Assembly: GCA_045653945.1 (NCBI GenBank) | Contig: JAZOML010000045.1 | Span: 1-64,000, forward strand | Reading direction: 5' to 3' | Source of the DNA: SIG673 sp045653945 | GTDB taxonomy: Bacteria; Bacillota; Clostridia; Oscillospirales; CAG-272 | Length of the DNA: 64,000 nucleotides | Part shown: piece after piece, positions 35,718 through 44,594 of the stretch | How positions within the stretch are numbered: position 1 is the stretch's first letter | Layout of the letters: each line of letters opens with the position of its first letter | Translations under genes and position numbers: made by a program | The notes under the pieces: model-generated | The model's input: the letters and a program-made list of their open reading frames with translations, nothing else | What the model was told of the DNA's origin: nothing | The model's database searches: none

Positions 35718-36371
35718 TTAAAGCACTTTAATTGAATACCTGTTCGTTTCGATAATGCCGTCTTTTATCAGGCTTGATACCTCGCGCATCATTGCGCTTC
35801 TGTCTGCGTTGATATAGAGCGCAAGCTCCAGCCAAGTGAACGGTAGCTCCAGCTTTCCCTTTTCCGCTCCGCCAAGGCGCAAACGGAAAAAGCACATAAG
35901 CTTTTCTCTTATACTGTGGCAGCCCAGCACCTCTACTCGCTCGGATAGGTGGCGTGAGCGACTTATCAGCAGGTCAATCAGGTTTTCTTTAAGTTTTGTC
36001 TGTTCACCGCAGGGAGATTTGCAATCGGTAGGACAAAGGAGCAGTCTATCATAGTTGAGATATGCTATTTCGCAAAATGTCATACTACGCACCATAACGC
36101 TATCGCCTGCCGTTATTGCGTAGGACATTTGCTCGGAAAATATTGCCCCCTCGGGTAGGTTTTCAAGGAGTGATTCGTGGCCGTCAATATCAGTGCGGAA
36201 AATCGCCGCTCGCCCTTTAAGAATAATACCGATACGGTCAGAGCCGTTACCGTAGCTGCAAACCGTTTGCCCTTTTTTGTATTCCATTGTACGCACACGC
36301 AGGCATTTTTCTATTTTTTTATATCCTTTGTCGGTTATACCGTCAAAAAGCTTTGTTTGCTGCAACAGCAT
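35718..36371 (-). CDS. Crp/Fnr-family transcriptional regulator
   Basis: A 217-residue regulator: cyclic-nucleotide-binding-like beta roll (residues ~10-110), long dimer helix, and winged HTH (LELALYINADRSAMMREVSS). The motif CPTDCKSPC near residues 113-121 is a cysteine-rich insertion common in clostridial members and could bind metal or a redox signal. AAGGAGT precedes the start. Alone between tRNA-Cys and the phage module; target unknown. Confidence 0.87.
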   Translation of the reverse strand: MLLQQTKLFDGITDKGYKKIEKCLRVRTMEYKKGQTVCSYGNGSDRIGIILKGRAAIFRTDIDGHESLLENLPEGAIFSEQMSYAITAGDSVMVRSMTFCEIAYLNYDRLLLCPTDCKSPCGEQTKLKENLIDLLISRSRHLSERVEVLGCHSIREKLMCFFRLRLGGAEKGKLELPFTWLELALYINADRSAMMREVSSLIKDGIIETNRYSIKVL

Positions 36372-36480
36372 TGAGGGTTACTCCTTTCTACCAATTTATT
36401 CTAAGCTATTATATTGTATCATCTTTTTCGCCGTTTTGCAATAGGCAAAGGGGTGTTTTTTGTAAAAAAGCTTTTTGAAA

Positions 36481-36518
36481 TCCTATGTGCTAAAAAACGT
36501 ACATAGGTGTTTTTTTGT
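36481..36518 (+). terminator. Hairpin upstream of phage promoter
   Basis: TCCTATGT / ACATAGG stem followed by TGTTTTTTT on the plus strand. It may insulate the phage operon from upstream read-through. Confidence 0.65.
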
Positions 36519-36536
36519 TTTGTGCAGGTTGCAATA

Positions 36537-36635
36537 CGAACAGTTTTTCGTGTTTTGAGGACGGTGTACAGGTGTTACAAAATACGAACAAGTTTTCGTG
36601 TTTTGCTTGAAATGGGTTTTCGGATGGTGTATAAT
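36537..36635 (+). promoter_or_regulatory. Phage structural-operon promoter with two LexA-like boxes
   Basis: TTGAAA (36607-36612), 17 nt, TATAAT (36630-36635) with TG extension. Upstream are two direct copies of an ATACGAACA...TTCGTGTTTTG unit, each holding the palindrome CGAA-N6-TTCG (36537-36550 and 36585-36598). The sites are close to, but not perfect matches of, the Gram-positive LexA box (CGAAC-N4-GTTCG). Confidence 0.65.
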
Positions 36636-36677
36636 GATATCACAACCTCGGGAAAGCGAGGCGGAAAGGAATACGGT

Positions 36678-36863
36678 ATGGCGCTTGTATGTATAAATGG
36701 TGCAAAAGAGTGCTGTGGATGTGGAAATTGCTTTGAAAATGGCGATAATTCGCAGTATATGTGTCAGTTTTGCGGAAAGGCGCTTGGCAGAGACGAGAGG
36801 TATAAAAATTCTCTTTTTGAGGTTTTGTGCAGCAAGTGTCTGTTGAGGCTTCATAAGGTGTGA
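36678..36863 (+). CDS. Small zinc-ribbon-like protein of the phage module
   Basis: A 61-residue protein with many paired cysteines: CCGCGNC, CQFCGK and CSKC. It probably folds around one or two zinc ions. ATG 36678 follows GGAAAGGA; the longer frame upstream contains the promoter. Position at the head of the module suggests a phage accessory or HNH-like relic, but no nuclease motif is seen. Confidence 0.65.
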   Translation: MALVCINGAKECCGCGNCFENGDNSQYMCQFCGKALGRDERYKNSLFEVLCSKCLLRLHKV

Positions 36864-36865
36864 TA

Positions 36866-36879
36866 CGAAATATCGTTCG
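36866..36879. promoter_or_regulatory. Third CGAA-N6-TTCG palindrome
   Basis: CGAAATATCGTTCG, within ATACGAA...TTCGTGTT context like the two copies at the promoter. It lies just after the zinc-ribbon gene stop. Confidence 0.5.
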
Positions 36880-36909
36880 TGTTGATTTAGGTGAGTTGAG
36901 GTGTAGATA

Positions 36910-37239
36910 GTGCTAAAGGGTAACGAAAATGATAGCAGGACGTCAAACGGAAAAGGTGATGAAATAGCAAAAAAAGAGCGTAATGAAAGTATTGCGGTGA
37001 TAAGACGTGCGGTATCACATATTGCGCTTATGCTTTGCGAGGCTGCAATGGAACGCGACTTTTTCATAAGCGACGGTACACCGCAAAAGCAAAGGCTTGA
37101 CACCAAGGCTTTAAAGGAATTTGCCTCGGTGCTAAAGGAAATCAGTTCGGTGCTTATTGACCTTGACGAGGACGATAGTCCGAGCGACACGGGTATACGG
37201 ATTGAGTTTTCACCCGATGCGCTGGGGTATAGCTCATAA
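36910..37239 (+). CDS. Probable terminase small subunit
   Basis: A 109-residue helical, charged protein with no clear HTH. It begins at GTG 36910 after GAGG and ends 16 nt before the large terminase start. Assignment rests mainly on position and size, which match phage TerS proteins. Confidence 0.5.
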   Translation: MLKGNENDSRTSNGKGDEIAKKERNESIAVIRRAVSHIALMLCEAAMERDFFISDGTPQKQRLDTKALKEFASVLKEISSVLIDLDEDDSPSDTGIRIEFSPDALGYSS

Positions 37240-37255
37240 GTAGGGGGTGGCTTCG

Positions 37256-38605
37256 ATGAACATACTGAAAATTCCACCGCCGTCTGAAAAGCAAAAACGG
37301 TTTTTTGAGTCAAACGCTCGGTTCGTCGGGTACGGCGGCGCAAGAGGAGGCGGAAAATCGTGGGCTATGAGAACTAAGCTCGTACTACTTTGCTTTCGCT
37401 ACGCAGGTTTAAAATGTCTTTTGCTCCGACGCACTCTGCCCGAGCTCAAGGAAAATCACCTTATTCCGCTTATACGGCTACTTGGCGACACCGTAAATTA
37501 CAAGGCGTCAGACAGAGTTTTTGAATTTCCAAACGGCTCGTTTTTAAAGCTCGGTTACTGTGATAAGGAAGCCGACGTATACAAGTATCAGGGGCAGGAG
37601 TTTGACGTTATTGGAATAGAGGAGTGCACTCATTTTTCGTGGGAGCAGGTAAGCTTTTTAATGACGGCAAACCGAACGGTGCGTTCCGATTTTTCTCCGA
37701 GAATGTTCTTTACGGGCAATCCCGGAGGTGTTGGACATACGTGGTTCAGGCGGCTTTTTATCAAGCGTATTTACGGCAAGGGGGAGCGTCCGTCGGATTA
37801 CGAATTTATCCCTGCGACGGTTGATGACAACAAGATATTAATGGAAAGAAATCCCGAGTACGTTACGGTTCTTGACGCTCTTCCCGAAAAATTAAGACAG
37901 GCGCACAGGTACGGAAATTGGGACGTCTTTGACGGTCAGTTCTTTGAGGAATTCCGCGATAGCCCCGAGCATTACGAAAAGCGCCGCTTCACTCACGTTA
38001 TAAAGCCCTTTAACCCACCAAGAGAGTGGACCTATTACCGTTCCTTTGACTTTGGATATGCAAAGCCGTTTTCGTGCGGATGGTGGGCGCGTGATTTTGA
38101 CGGCAAGTTATACCGCATAGCCGAGCTTTACGGCTGTACGGGTACGCCAAACGAGGGCGTAAAATGGACACCCGACAAAATCTTTTCTGAGATACACCGA
38201 ATAGAAACAGAGCACCCCTATCTCAAGGGGAGGGTAATAAACGGCGTTGCCGACCCGAGCATCTGGGACAGCTCGCGCGGTGAGGCCATTGTGGAAATGG
38301 CAGCGCGAAACGGTGTATATTTTTCTCCCGGGGATAACAAGCGTATCCCCGGCTGGATGCAGGTGCATTACCGTTTGCAGCTTGATGAAAACGGTATGCC
38401 GCTTATGTACGTTTTTGAAAATTGCAACGCTTTTCGGCGTACCGTACCCCTTTTGCAGTTTTCAAAAACTAATCCCGAGGACCTTGACAGCGACGGTGAG
38501 GACCACGTTGCCGACGAGGTCAGATACCTATGTATGTATTGCCCTATAAACCCACCTAAAAGGGTACTTGAAAAAATAACACTTGATAATCCACTTGATT
38601 TATAA
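37256..38605 (+). CDS. Phage terminase large subunit
   Basis: A 449-residue packaging motor. Walker A GGARGGGKS at 27-35, Walker B acidic pair in DVIGIEEC (about 117-123), coupling motif FTGNPGG, and a C-terminal nuclease domain with acidic residues (SFDFGYAKP, GVADPSIWD). It cuts concatemeric DNA and pumps it into the prohead. ATG 37256 is chosen with TAGGGGG 8 nt upstream; GTG 37247 overlaps that site. Confidence 0.93.
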   Translation: MNILKIPPPSEKQKRFFESNARFVGYGGARGGGKSWAMRTKLVLLCFRYAGLKCLLLRRTLPELKENHLIPLIRLLGDTVNYKASDRVFEFPNGSFLKLGYCDKEADVYKYQGQEFDVIGIEECTHFSWEQVSFLMTANRTVRSDFSPRMFFTGNPGGVGHTWFRRLFIKRIYGKGERPSDYEFIPATVDDNKILMERNPEYVTVLDALPEKLRQAHRYGNWDVFDGQFFEEFRDSPEHYEKRRFTHVIKPFNPPREWTYYRSFDFGYAKPFSCGWWARDFDGKLYRIAELYGCTGTPNEGVKWTPDKIFSEIHRIETEHPYLKGRVINGVADPSIWDSSRGEAIVEMAARNGVYFSPGDNKRIPGWMQVHYRLQLDENGMPLMYVFENCNAFRRTVPLLQFSKTNPEDLDSDGEDHVADEVRYLCMYCPINPPKRVLEKITLDNPLDL

Positions 38606-38627
38606 ATTATGAAAGGACGGTCATTTT

Positions 38628-40172
38628 ATGGCAGATATAAAAAATGCAAGAAGGCTTCTTAAAAAGTATAAGGATGCACGAGCACAGCTTACAGGCAGAA
38701 TAGTACAAAACGAGCGTTGGTACAGAATGCGTCATACCGAGCTTATTTCGGACGACAGATATATTCCCGCATCGGCTTGGCTGTTTAATTCACTTGCAGT
38801 TAAGCACGCCGACGCAATGGAGGCAATTCCACATCCCTGCGTGCTTGCAAGAGAACCATCGGATACGCAAAGCGCCGAGGCGCTTTCGAGGCTTCTCCCT
38901 GTTATTATGGAGAGAAGTGATTTTCCTGCCGTTTATTCGGCGATTTGGAACGATAAATTAAGACACGGTACGGGCGTTTACGGTGTTTTTTGGAATCCAA
39001 CCGAAAACGGAGGGCTTGGCGATATTGACGTGCGTCGAGTTGACGTGCTTAATCTTTTCTGGGAGGCAGGCGTAAACGATATAAACGCATCCCCAAATCT
39101 TTTTCACTGTGAGCTTAAAAGCATTGATGAGATTATGGAGCTTTATCCGAAGGTAAAGGAGCTTTCCTCAGATAATCCTATGGAGTGCGGAAGATATCTG
39201 TATGACGATACGGTTGACGTTTCCGATAAGGCAACGGTGGTTGATTGGTACTATAAAAAGCATTTGCCGGGCGGCAAAACGGTGCTTCATTATTGCAAGT
39301 TTGTAGGCGAAACAGAGCTTTACTGTACCGAGGACTATCCCGAATTTGAAAAGGACGGTCTATATGCTCACGGGAAATATCCGTTTGTGTTTGACGTAAT
39401 GTATCCAATCGAGGGTACACCCTGCGGCTTTGGTGCTCTTGATATAATGAAGGATGCTCAGCTGCAAATTGATAAGCTTGGATACGCTATTCTTGAAAAC
39501 GCCAAAATGGCGGCGACGAGAAGATATTTCATAAGGGCCGACGGCTCGGTAAACGAGGACGAGTTTGCCGATTGGACACGCCCGTTTGTGCATATTCAGG
39601 GTGCGGGGCTTGGTCAGGATAGCATAAGAGAGATAACGGTTGAGCCGCTTTCGGATATATATCTTGAAGTTATTAACAACAAGATAACCGAGCTTAAAGA
39701 AACTTCGGGCAACCGCGACGTAACCTCGGGCGGAAGCGAGCACGGTGTTACCGCTGCGGCGGCTATAACCGCTCTTCAAGAGTCGGGCGGAAAGATGACC
39801 TCTGATATGATTGCCTCATCCTACCGAGCATTTTGTAAGGTATGTAATCTTACAGTTGAGCTTATACGTCAGTTTTACACTGCGCCGAGGGTTTTCCGTG
39901 TAATAGGGAAAAACGGCACGGATTCCGACTATCTTACCTACGATAACGCAATGATAGGCGGCGAGGAGCTTATAAAAAAGCCTGCATTTGATATATCCAT
40001 AAAGGCTGAAAAGAGTATTCAAAATCACCGTGAGGAGCGTAATGCTATGGCTACCAAGCTTTACGAAATGGGCATTTTTGAGCCTGCTAAGAGAGAGGAA
40101 GCTAAAATACTACTTAAAATGATGGATTTTGAAGGCAAGGACGAGCTTCTTCTTATGCTTGAAGGAGAGTGA
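38628..40172 (+). CDS. Phage portal protein
   Basis: A 514-residue protein similar to P22-like portal proteins of podovirus-type clostridial phages. It forms the dodecameric DNA channel at one capsid vertex. Family character is seen in RIVQNERWYRMRH, the WNDKLRHGTGVYGVFWNP region, and the late helical stem (TAAAAITALQESGGKMTSDM). AAAGGACGG lies upstream. It lies directly after terL, the canonical order. Confidence 0.85.
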   Translation: MADIKNARRLLKKYKDARAQLTGRIVQNERWYRMRHTELISDDRYIPASAWLFNSLAVKHADAMEAIPHPCVLAREPSDTQSAEALSRLLPVIMERSDFPAVYSAIWNDKLRHGTGVYGVFWNPTENGGLGDIDVRRVDVLNLFWEAGVNDINASPNLFHCELKSIDEIMELYPKVKELSSDNPMECGRYLYDDTVDVSDKATVVDWYYKKHLPGGKTVLHYCKFVGETELYCTEDYPEFEKDGLYAHGKYPFVFDVMYPIEGTPCGFGALDIMKDAQLQIDKLGYAILENAKMAATRRYFIRADGSVNEDEFADWTRPFVHIQGAGLGQDSIREITVEPLSDIYLEVINNKITELKETSGNRDVTSGGSEHGVTAAAAITALQESGGKMTSDMIASSYRAFCKVCNLTVELIRQFYTAPRVFRVIGKNGTDSDYLTYDNAMIGGEELIKKPAFDISIKAEKSIQNHREERNAMATKLYEMGIFEPAKREEAKILLKMMDFEGKDELLLMLEGE

Positions 40173-40176
40173 TAAT

Positions 40177-40494
40177 ATGACTAAGGTTAAGGTTTTAGGT
40201 TATAATGAAAGACTTTATTTGGAGGCTGTCGGACACGCACAGGACGAGCAGGACGGAGATAAGGTATGCGCCGCTATTTCAATTCTTATGCTTGCGGCGG
40301 CGCATAGGCTAAAGGAAATGGAGTCAAACGGAGATTTTTGCTTTTCCGAAATTACGGTAGAAAACGGGTATGCGCTCTTTGATATTGAGCCTCGTGAGGA
40401 TTCAAGAGAGCGTGTAGAAGAAATAGTCGAAATTCTTTGTACGGGGATTACCTTACTTGAAGAAAATTACCCTGAGCTTGTTGCACTTACTTAA
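40177..40494 (+). CDS. Prp-like cysteine protease in phage head cluster
   Basis: A 105-residue protein of the ribosomal-processing cysteine protease (Prp) fold. The signature is GHA with His20 and VCAAIS with Cys31, the proposed catalytic dyad. Cellular Prp trims ribosomal protein L27; here it lies between portal and scaffold/capsid genes, where head-maturation proteases are encoded. I infer processing of scaffold or capsid. AAGGAG precedes ATG 40177. Confidence 0.75.
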   Translation: MTKVKVLGYNERLYLEAVGHAQDEQDGDKVCAAISILMLAAAHRLKEMESNGDFCFSEITVENGYALFDIEPREDSRERVEEIVEILCTGITLLEENYPELVALT

Positions 40495-40509
40495 AAGGAG
40501 TAAAAAGCG

Positions 40510-41076
40510 ATGGATGATATTATTATGACGGACAGTGCGATGCATAGCACTTCTGATATATCGGGCGTAAAAGACACACAGACCACAATTCCGGAGAGTG
40601 GTGTGGAGAGTGGTTTCCCTGTCGCCGAGGGAGAGAAAAACACCGAAATAAGCGATACGTGTGCAAAAAAATGCGAAAATGACTCTCAGGCGGATAGCCT
40701 TGAGGCGGAGTTTGATGCGCTGATACACGGTAGGTTTAGCGAGGTGTATAAAAAGCGGACGGAAAATATTATAAGAAGGCGTTTACGCTCAGGGAAGGCA
40801 CGTCCTGAGGGCGTAGAGGCTCCGTCCGAAAACAAAGATGCTCCTATAACTCAAAAGGAAGAGGACGTGGATGCAAAAATTAAAGAAAAAGAGGCGCAAA
40901 ATTTTACCGACGGGTACGAAAAGGCGCGTCAAATCAACCAAAATCGCCCGATTGAGAACGGGCTTGGCTCAGGCGGTGCGGTGATTACTAAAATCAACGT
41001 ATCGGCGCTTGACGGTCAGGGAGTTCTCTCGATAATAAAGCGTGTCGGGTCGGGCGAAAAAATAAGTTTTAAATAA
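40510..41076 (+). CDS. Probable phage scaffold protein
   Basis: A 188-residue acidic, largely disordered protein directly before the capsid gene. It has the region LEAEFDALIHGRFSEVYKKR seen in scaffold proteins, a lysine/glutamate-rich helix and a glycine-rich C-terminus. It would guide capsid assembly and then be removed, possibly by the Prp-like protease. Confidence 0.7.
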   Translation: MDDIIMTDSAMHSTSDISGVKDTQTTIPESGVESGFPVAEGEKNTEISDTCAKKCENDSQADSLEAEFDALIHGRFSEVYKKRTENIIRRRLRSGKARPEGVEAPSENKDAPITQKEEDVDAKIKEKEAQNFTDGYEKARQINQNRPIENGLGSGGAVITKINVSALDGQGVLSIIKRVGSGEKISFK

Positions 41077-41090
41077 AGAAAGGAAAAACT

Positions 41091-42077
41091 ATGACAAACG
41101 AAATCGAATTTTCTCTTACTCTTTTCGGTGCAGGTGAGGTTATCAACACTACCACCTCTAGAAGCGAGGGTAATAACCTCTCAGCAGAGATGAAGACCTT
41201 TTACGACAAGGCTCTTATTGAACTTGCAGCTCCCAATCTCGTTCACGACCAGTTCGGTCAGAAGCGTAAAATTCCCGCAAACGGCGGCAAAAGCGTTGAA
41301 TTCCGTTGCTTTTCTGCACTTCCTAAGGCTACAACGGCTATCACCGAGGGTGTAACTCCCACAGGAAACAAGCTCAATGTAAAGGGTATCGTATGTACTC
41401 CCGAGCAGTATGGCGACTACATCGAGCTTTCCGATGTTTTTGAGCTTACCTCTGTTGATAACACCGTTCTCGAAGCAACCAAGAAGCTTGCCGACCAGGC
41501 AGGAAGAACTCTTGACACCATCGTAAGAAACGAGCTTAACGGAGGTACTAACGTAATGTTCTGCGGCATTGCTAACTCCCGTAACGAGCTCTATAACAGC
41601 GATACTCTTACCACAAAACACATTTATAAGGCTGCGGCAGAGCTTAAGCGTATGAACGCTCCCAAGATTGACGGCTATTACGTAGCTATCATTCACCCTT
41701 ACGTTGCTTACGACCTTATCGAAGATGCGGGCGACAGATGGCTTTCCGTTGGCGAGTATTCTACTCCGAATGGCACCTATGCAGGTGAAATCGGCTGTCT
41801 TGGTGGCGTAAGATTCGTTGAAACAAGCGAGGCTATGACCTTCGTAGAGGACGACGGAACTGCAAACGACGTTAAGGTATATTCCACTCTTATTCTCGGA
41901 GCTGATGCTTACGGCGTAACCGAAATGGAGGGCGGTATTGAAAATATCATCAAGCAAAAGGGCTACGGCAACGACCCCTTAAATCAGCGTTCCTCTGTGG
42001 GCTGGAAGGCATTCAAGGCTGCAAAGCGCCTCGTTGAGGAGTATATGATAAGAATAGAGAGCGGCTGCTCCCTTTAA
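41091..42077 (+). CDS. Major capsid protein, N4-gp56 family
   Basis: A 328-residue HK97-fold capsid protein of the N4-gp56 family: LSAEMKTFYDKALIELAAP, DQFGQKRKIPANGGKSVEF, YGDYIELSDVFELT and IIKQKGYGNDPLNQRSSVGW are characteristic. Codons are unusually rich in preferred CTC/TCC forms, as in highly expressed genes. AAAGGAAAAAC precedes the start. A strong hairpin terminator follows about 150 nt downstream. Confidence 0.93.
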   Translation: MTNEIEFSLTLFGAGEVINTTTSRSEGNNLSAEMKTFYDKALIELAAPNLVHDQFGQKRKIPANGGKSVEFRCFSALPKATTAITEGVTPTGNKLNVKGIVCTPEQYGDYIELSDVFELTSVDNTVLEATKKLADQAGRTLDTIVRNELNGGTNVMFCGIANSRNELYNSDTLTTKHIYKAAAELKRMNAPKIDGYYVAIIHPYVAYDLIEDAGDRWLSVGEYSTPNGTYAGEIGCLGGVRFVETSEAMTFVEDDGTANDVKVYSTLILGADAYGVTEMEGGIENIIKQKGYGNDPLNQRSSVGWKAFKAAKRLVEEYMIRIESGCSL

Positions 42078-42090
42078 GGCGGTGTAAGCT

Positions 42091-42216
42091 ATGAAGAATA
42101 CTTTTGTTAAGGTATGCAAGACGCTTATAAAGGTACTGAAGGCAGTTCTTCACTTTGTCAGTGCGGGACATATTTGCTCCTGCGAAAAAAAGGACGAGGA
42201 CAAGGAAAATAACTAA
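42091..42216 (+). CDS. Small 41-residue phage ORF
   Basis: Encodes MKNTFVKVCKTLIKVLKAV followed by a histidine/cysteine stretch and a charged tail. It sits between the capsid gene and its terminator, with a weak ribosome site (AAGGCGGTG). Amphipathic N-terminal helix. Too short to assign. Confidence 0.45.
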   Translation: MKNTFVKVCKTLIKVLKAVLHFVSAGHICSCEKKDEDKENN

Positions 42217-42227
42217 ACGGTAAAAAG

Positions 42228-42265
42228 CGGTTGGGGGTGTTTTGCTCCCCCAACCGTCAATTTTT
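42228..42265 (+). terminator. Strong hairpin after capsid gene
   Basis: Perfect 10-bp stem CGGTTGGGGG / CCCCCAACCG with a 9-nt loop, then TCAATTTTT. It may attenuate rather than stop transcription, since tail genes follow without an obvious new promoter. Confidence 0.8.
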
Positions 42266-42298
42266 AAGCCGAAAAACGGCGGAAAGGATTTTTGTAAT

Positions 42299-42505
42299 AT
42301 GAAAAATGCAGTAAAAACAGTGTTTATCCCGAAGCAGGGAAGAAACGATAACGAAAGATATATCGCTGTTAACGGAAAAGGAATACTTGTACGTACTGGA
42401 GAGAGTGTTGAACTTCCGGTTGAATTTGCTGCTGTTATAGAAAACAGCTTAAAAATGGCGGTTTGCTCGGACGACTATATTGCGGAAAACCGTCGCGACG
42501 ACTGA
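42299..42505 (+). CDS. Small phage structural-region protein
   Basis: 68 residues: short beta-rich protein with YIAVNGKGILVRTGESVELP, resembling small head-associated proteins of podovirus-like phages. GGAAAGGA lies 11 nt before ATG 42299. Function unknown. Confidence 0.6.
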   Translation: MKNAVKTVFIPKQGRNDNERYIAVNGKGILVRTGESVELPVEFAAVIENSLKMAVCSDDYIAENRRDD

Positions 42506-42518
42506 CAGGAGGCACGAT

Positions 42519-42869
42519 ATGACTGTAAATGAAGCAATAAACAGGAGTGAAACGCTTTTTCCTGCGGATTTTGACAGTGAAACGGCATATCTCTATCTGT
42601 CCGAAATAGAATCTAAAATTTCCTGTGTGCTTTTCGGTGGCGAGGAAATAACTCTGACGGAAAACGATGGTGAGCACGTCCTTATAGCGAGCGGGGTGTA
42701 TTCGCAGCTTTATCCGTTGTATATTGTTATGAAGCGCGAGCTTTCGTTTGGAGATGCGGATAGGTATGCATTTTATAACTCTGTTTTTGAACAGACGTAT
42801 GCTGAGTACGAAAGATACGTCAGCAGAACAAAAGCGTCGGGGAAGCCGACACATATCAAAAATATTTAA
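42519..42869 (+). CDS. Putative phage head-tail connector protein
   Basis: 116 residues, helical, with position (after capsid, before tail genes) and size typical of head-completion/adaptor proteins. AGGAGG lies at 42507-42512 before ATG 42519. No catalytic motifs. Confidence 0.55.
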   Translation: MTVNEAINRSETLFPADFDSETAYLYLSEIESKISCVLFGGEEITLTENDGEHVLIASGVYSQLYPLYIVMKRELSFGDADRYAFYNSVFEQTYAEYERYVSRTKASGKPTHIKNI

Positions 42870-42896
42870 CGTAAAACCGGCGAAAGGAGAAGGAAA

Positions 42897-44594
42897 TTGA
42901 AATATAAGTTAAAAAATGACGAGCTACGCATTAGTGAGCTTGGAGCAAAAGATGTTGACGTTTCGTTTTCCGAAAATCTGTACGGCAGCACTGACGGTGC
43001 GTTTGCGGCAAGAGGTAGACGCGCGCGTATCAGACCTCTTGCTTCAGGTGATGCTCTTATGGGCGATGACACTCTTGCTTACGTTGATAACGGCAGGCTT
43101 TACTACGGTGGACTTGAAATAAGCAAGCTTTATCTCACACCGGGCGAAAAAAAGATACTCAAGGTAGGAAACTTTCTTGTTATTTTTCCTGACGAGGTGT
43201 TTCTCAATCTTGAAAATTACAGTGATTGCGGAAGTCTTAATGCAAAATATACGCAGTACGGTAGCCGTGTAACTGTTACCGATGCAAACGGAAACGAGCT
43301 TAATTACGAAACGGTTACAGAGCTACCGGAAGAAGCATCAGAGGGAACTTACAAGCTTCTTAAAACCACCTCGGGTGAGCTTATTATGAAACGTTTTTTG
43401 AGGGGAAGATGGCAAGACGTTAAAAGCTATATAAAGATAATGGCAGGTAATATTGGCGTATCATTTCGTGAAGGTGATACCGTTTATTGCACCGGATTTT
43501 CGGATACAATCGGAAGCTATTTTAAAATTGCAAAAAAAACTACGAATTATCTGCTTATAGAGGGCACGATGTCTATAAAGGAATACAGCTCTGGCTCAAT
43601 TCAGCTTACAAGAACTATACCGAGCTTTGACTACGTTACGGTAAGTGGCGGACGTCTTTTTGGAGTAAGGAGAGGAGCAGATAAAAGCGGTAAGCTGATT
43701 TGCAAAATGTACGGCTCGGCAATTGGAAATCCGTTCAATTTTGCCCCCGAGGCGGGCGGTGTTGTAATGGCTCTTGATATAAATGGAACGTTTACCGGAA
43801 TTTGCGATTATCTTGGAAGTCCTGTGGCGTTTACCGAAAACGAAATTATCGAAGCACGTTTAAAGGGCGGAGCTCTTATCGGTACTGTGGTAAAGGGCTA
43901 CGGCGTGGAAAAGGGCGCAGAAAAAAGCATATCGCAATATGCAAGTGCTCTTTACTACAAAAGCAAGGCGGGAGTTTGCTATTATGACGGCTCGTATCCC
44001 GAGGTTATTTTACCGACCTCGTTATCGGAGCAAGGATGCTGCGGTATTGCCACAAATGGAAAATATTATATGAGCAACAAAAACGGCATTTCCGTTTACG
44101 ACATTAAAGATAAAAAATGGATAAGAGAAAACGGCTGCGGTGTGGTAGCCTTTGCGGAATGTAAGGGGAGTCTTTATGCGCTTTGCAAGGATACCGATGG
44201 CGATTTTATCGTGCTTATGGATTTTGATGCCGCAGATGATGAGGTACGTTATTATCTTGCAGAGGAAAGCTATCCCATTGTTGAGGAAGCGGTAGCGTGG
44301 AGGGTAGATAGCATCGAAATAGGGAAAGGGGATTTCGATTCCGTTTGCCCTGTCCGAATAGCTTTAAAAATGAAAAATTCAGTACAATACCCGTTTTCTG
44401 TTACGGTTATCTATGATGGTGAGCGCGAATTTTCCAAAAGCTTTAGCTTGTCGCTTAACGGTACTGTGGAAATTCCGCTTCCGCTTCGTAGATGCGATAG
44501 CTTCAAAATAAAAATTGAGGGCAAGGGAGAGGTAAGTCTTATAGGACTTCAGGCGTATTACAGAGTAGGAGGAAAGGCAAGAGGATGGAAATAA
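42897..44594 (+). CDS. Large beta-rich phage tail-hub or stopper protein
   Basis: 565 residues, TTG start behind AAAGGAGAAGG. The sequence is dominated by short beta strands with repeated turns (YYGGLEISKLY, YVTVSGGRLFGVRRG, YYMSNKNGISVYDIKDKKW), consistent with a beta-propeller. Podoviral stabilisation proteins such as P22 gp10 have this build; assignment by position and fold impression. It overlaps the next gene by 10 nt. Confidence 0.55.
   Translation: MKYKLKNDELRISELGAKDVDVSFSENLYGSTDGAFAARGRRARIRPLASGDALMGDDTLAYVDNGRLYYGGLEISKLYLTPGEKKILKVGNFLVIFPDEVFLNLENYSDCGSLNAKYTQYGSRVTVTDANGNELNYETVTELPEEASEGTYKLLKTTSGELIMKRFLRGRWQDVKSYIKIMAGNIGVSFREGDTVYCTGFSDTIGSYFKIAKKTTNYLLIEGTMSIKEYSSGSIQLTRTIPSFDYVTVSGGRLFGVRRGADKSGKLICKMYGSAIGNPFNFAPEAGGVVMALDINGTFTGICDYLGSPVAFTENEIIEARLKGGALIGTVVKGYGVEKGAEKSISQYASALYYKSKAGVCYYDGSYPEVILPTSLSEQGCCGIATNGKYYMSNKNGISVYDIKDKKWIRENGCGVVAFAECKGSLYALCKDTDGDFIVLMDFDAADDEVRYYLAEESYPIVEEAVAWRVDSIEIGKGDFDSVCPVRIALKMKNSVQYPFSVTVIYDGEREFSKSFSLSLNGTVEIPLPLRRCDSFKIKIEGKGEVSLIGLQAYYRVGGKARGWK

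Noticed and set aside
35453..36635. tRNA-Cys as attachment site for the phage module
   Set aside because: The tRNA 3' end points away from the module and no duplicated 3' segment is visible at the far end.
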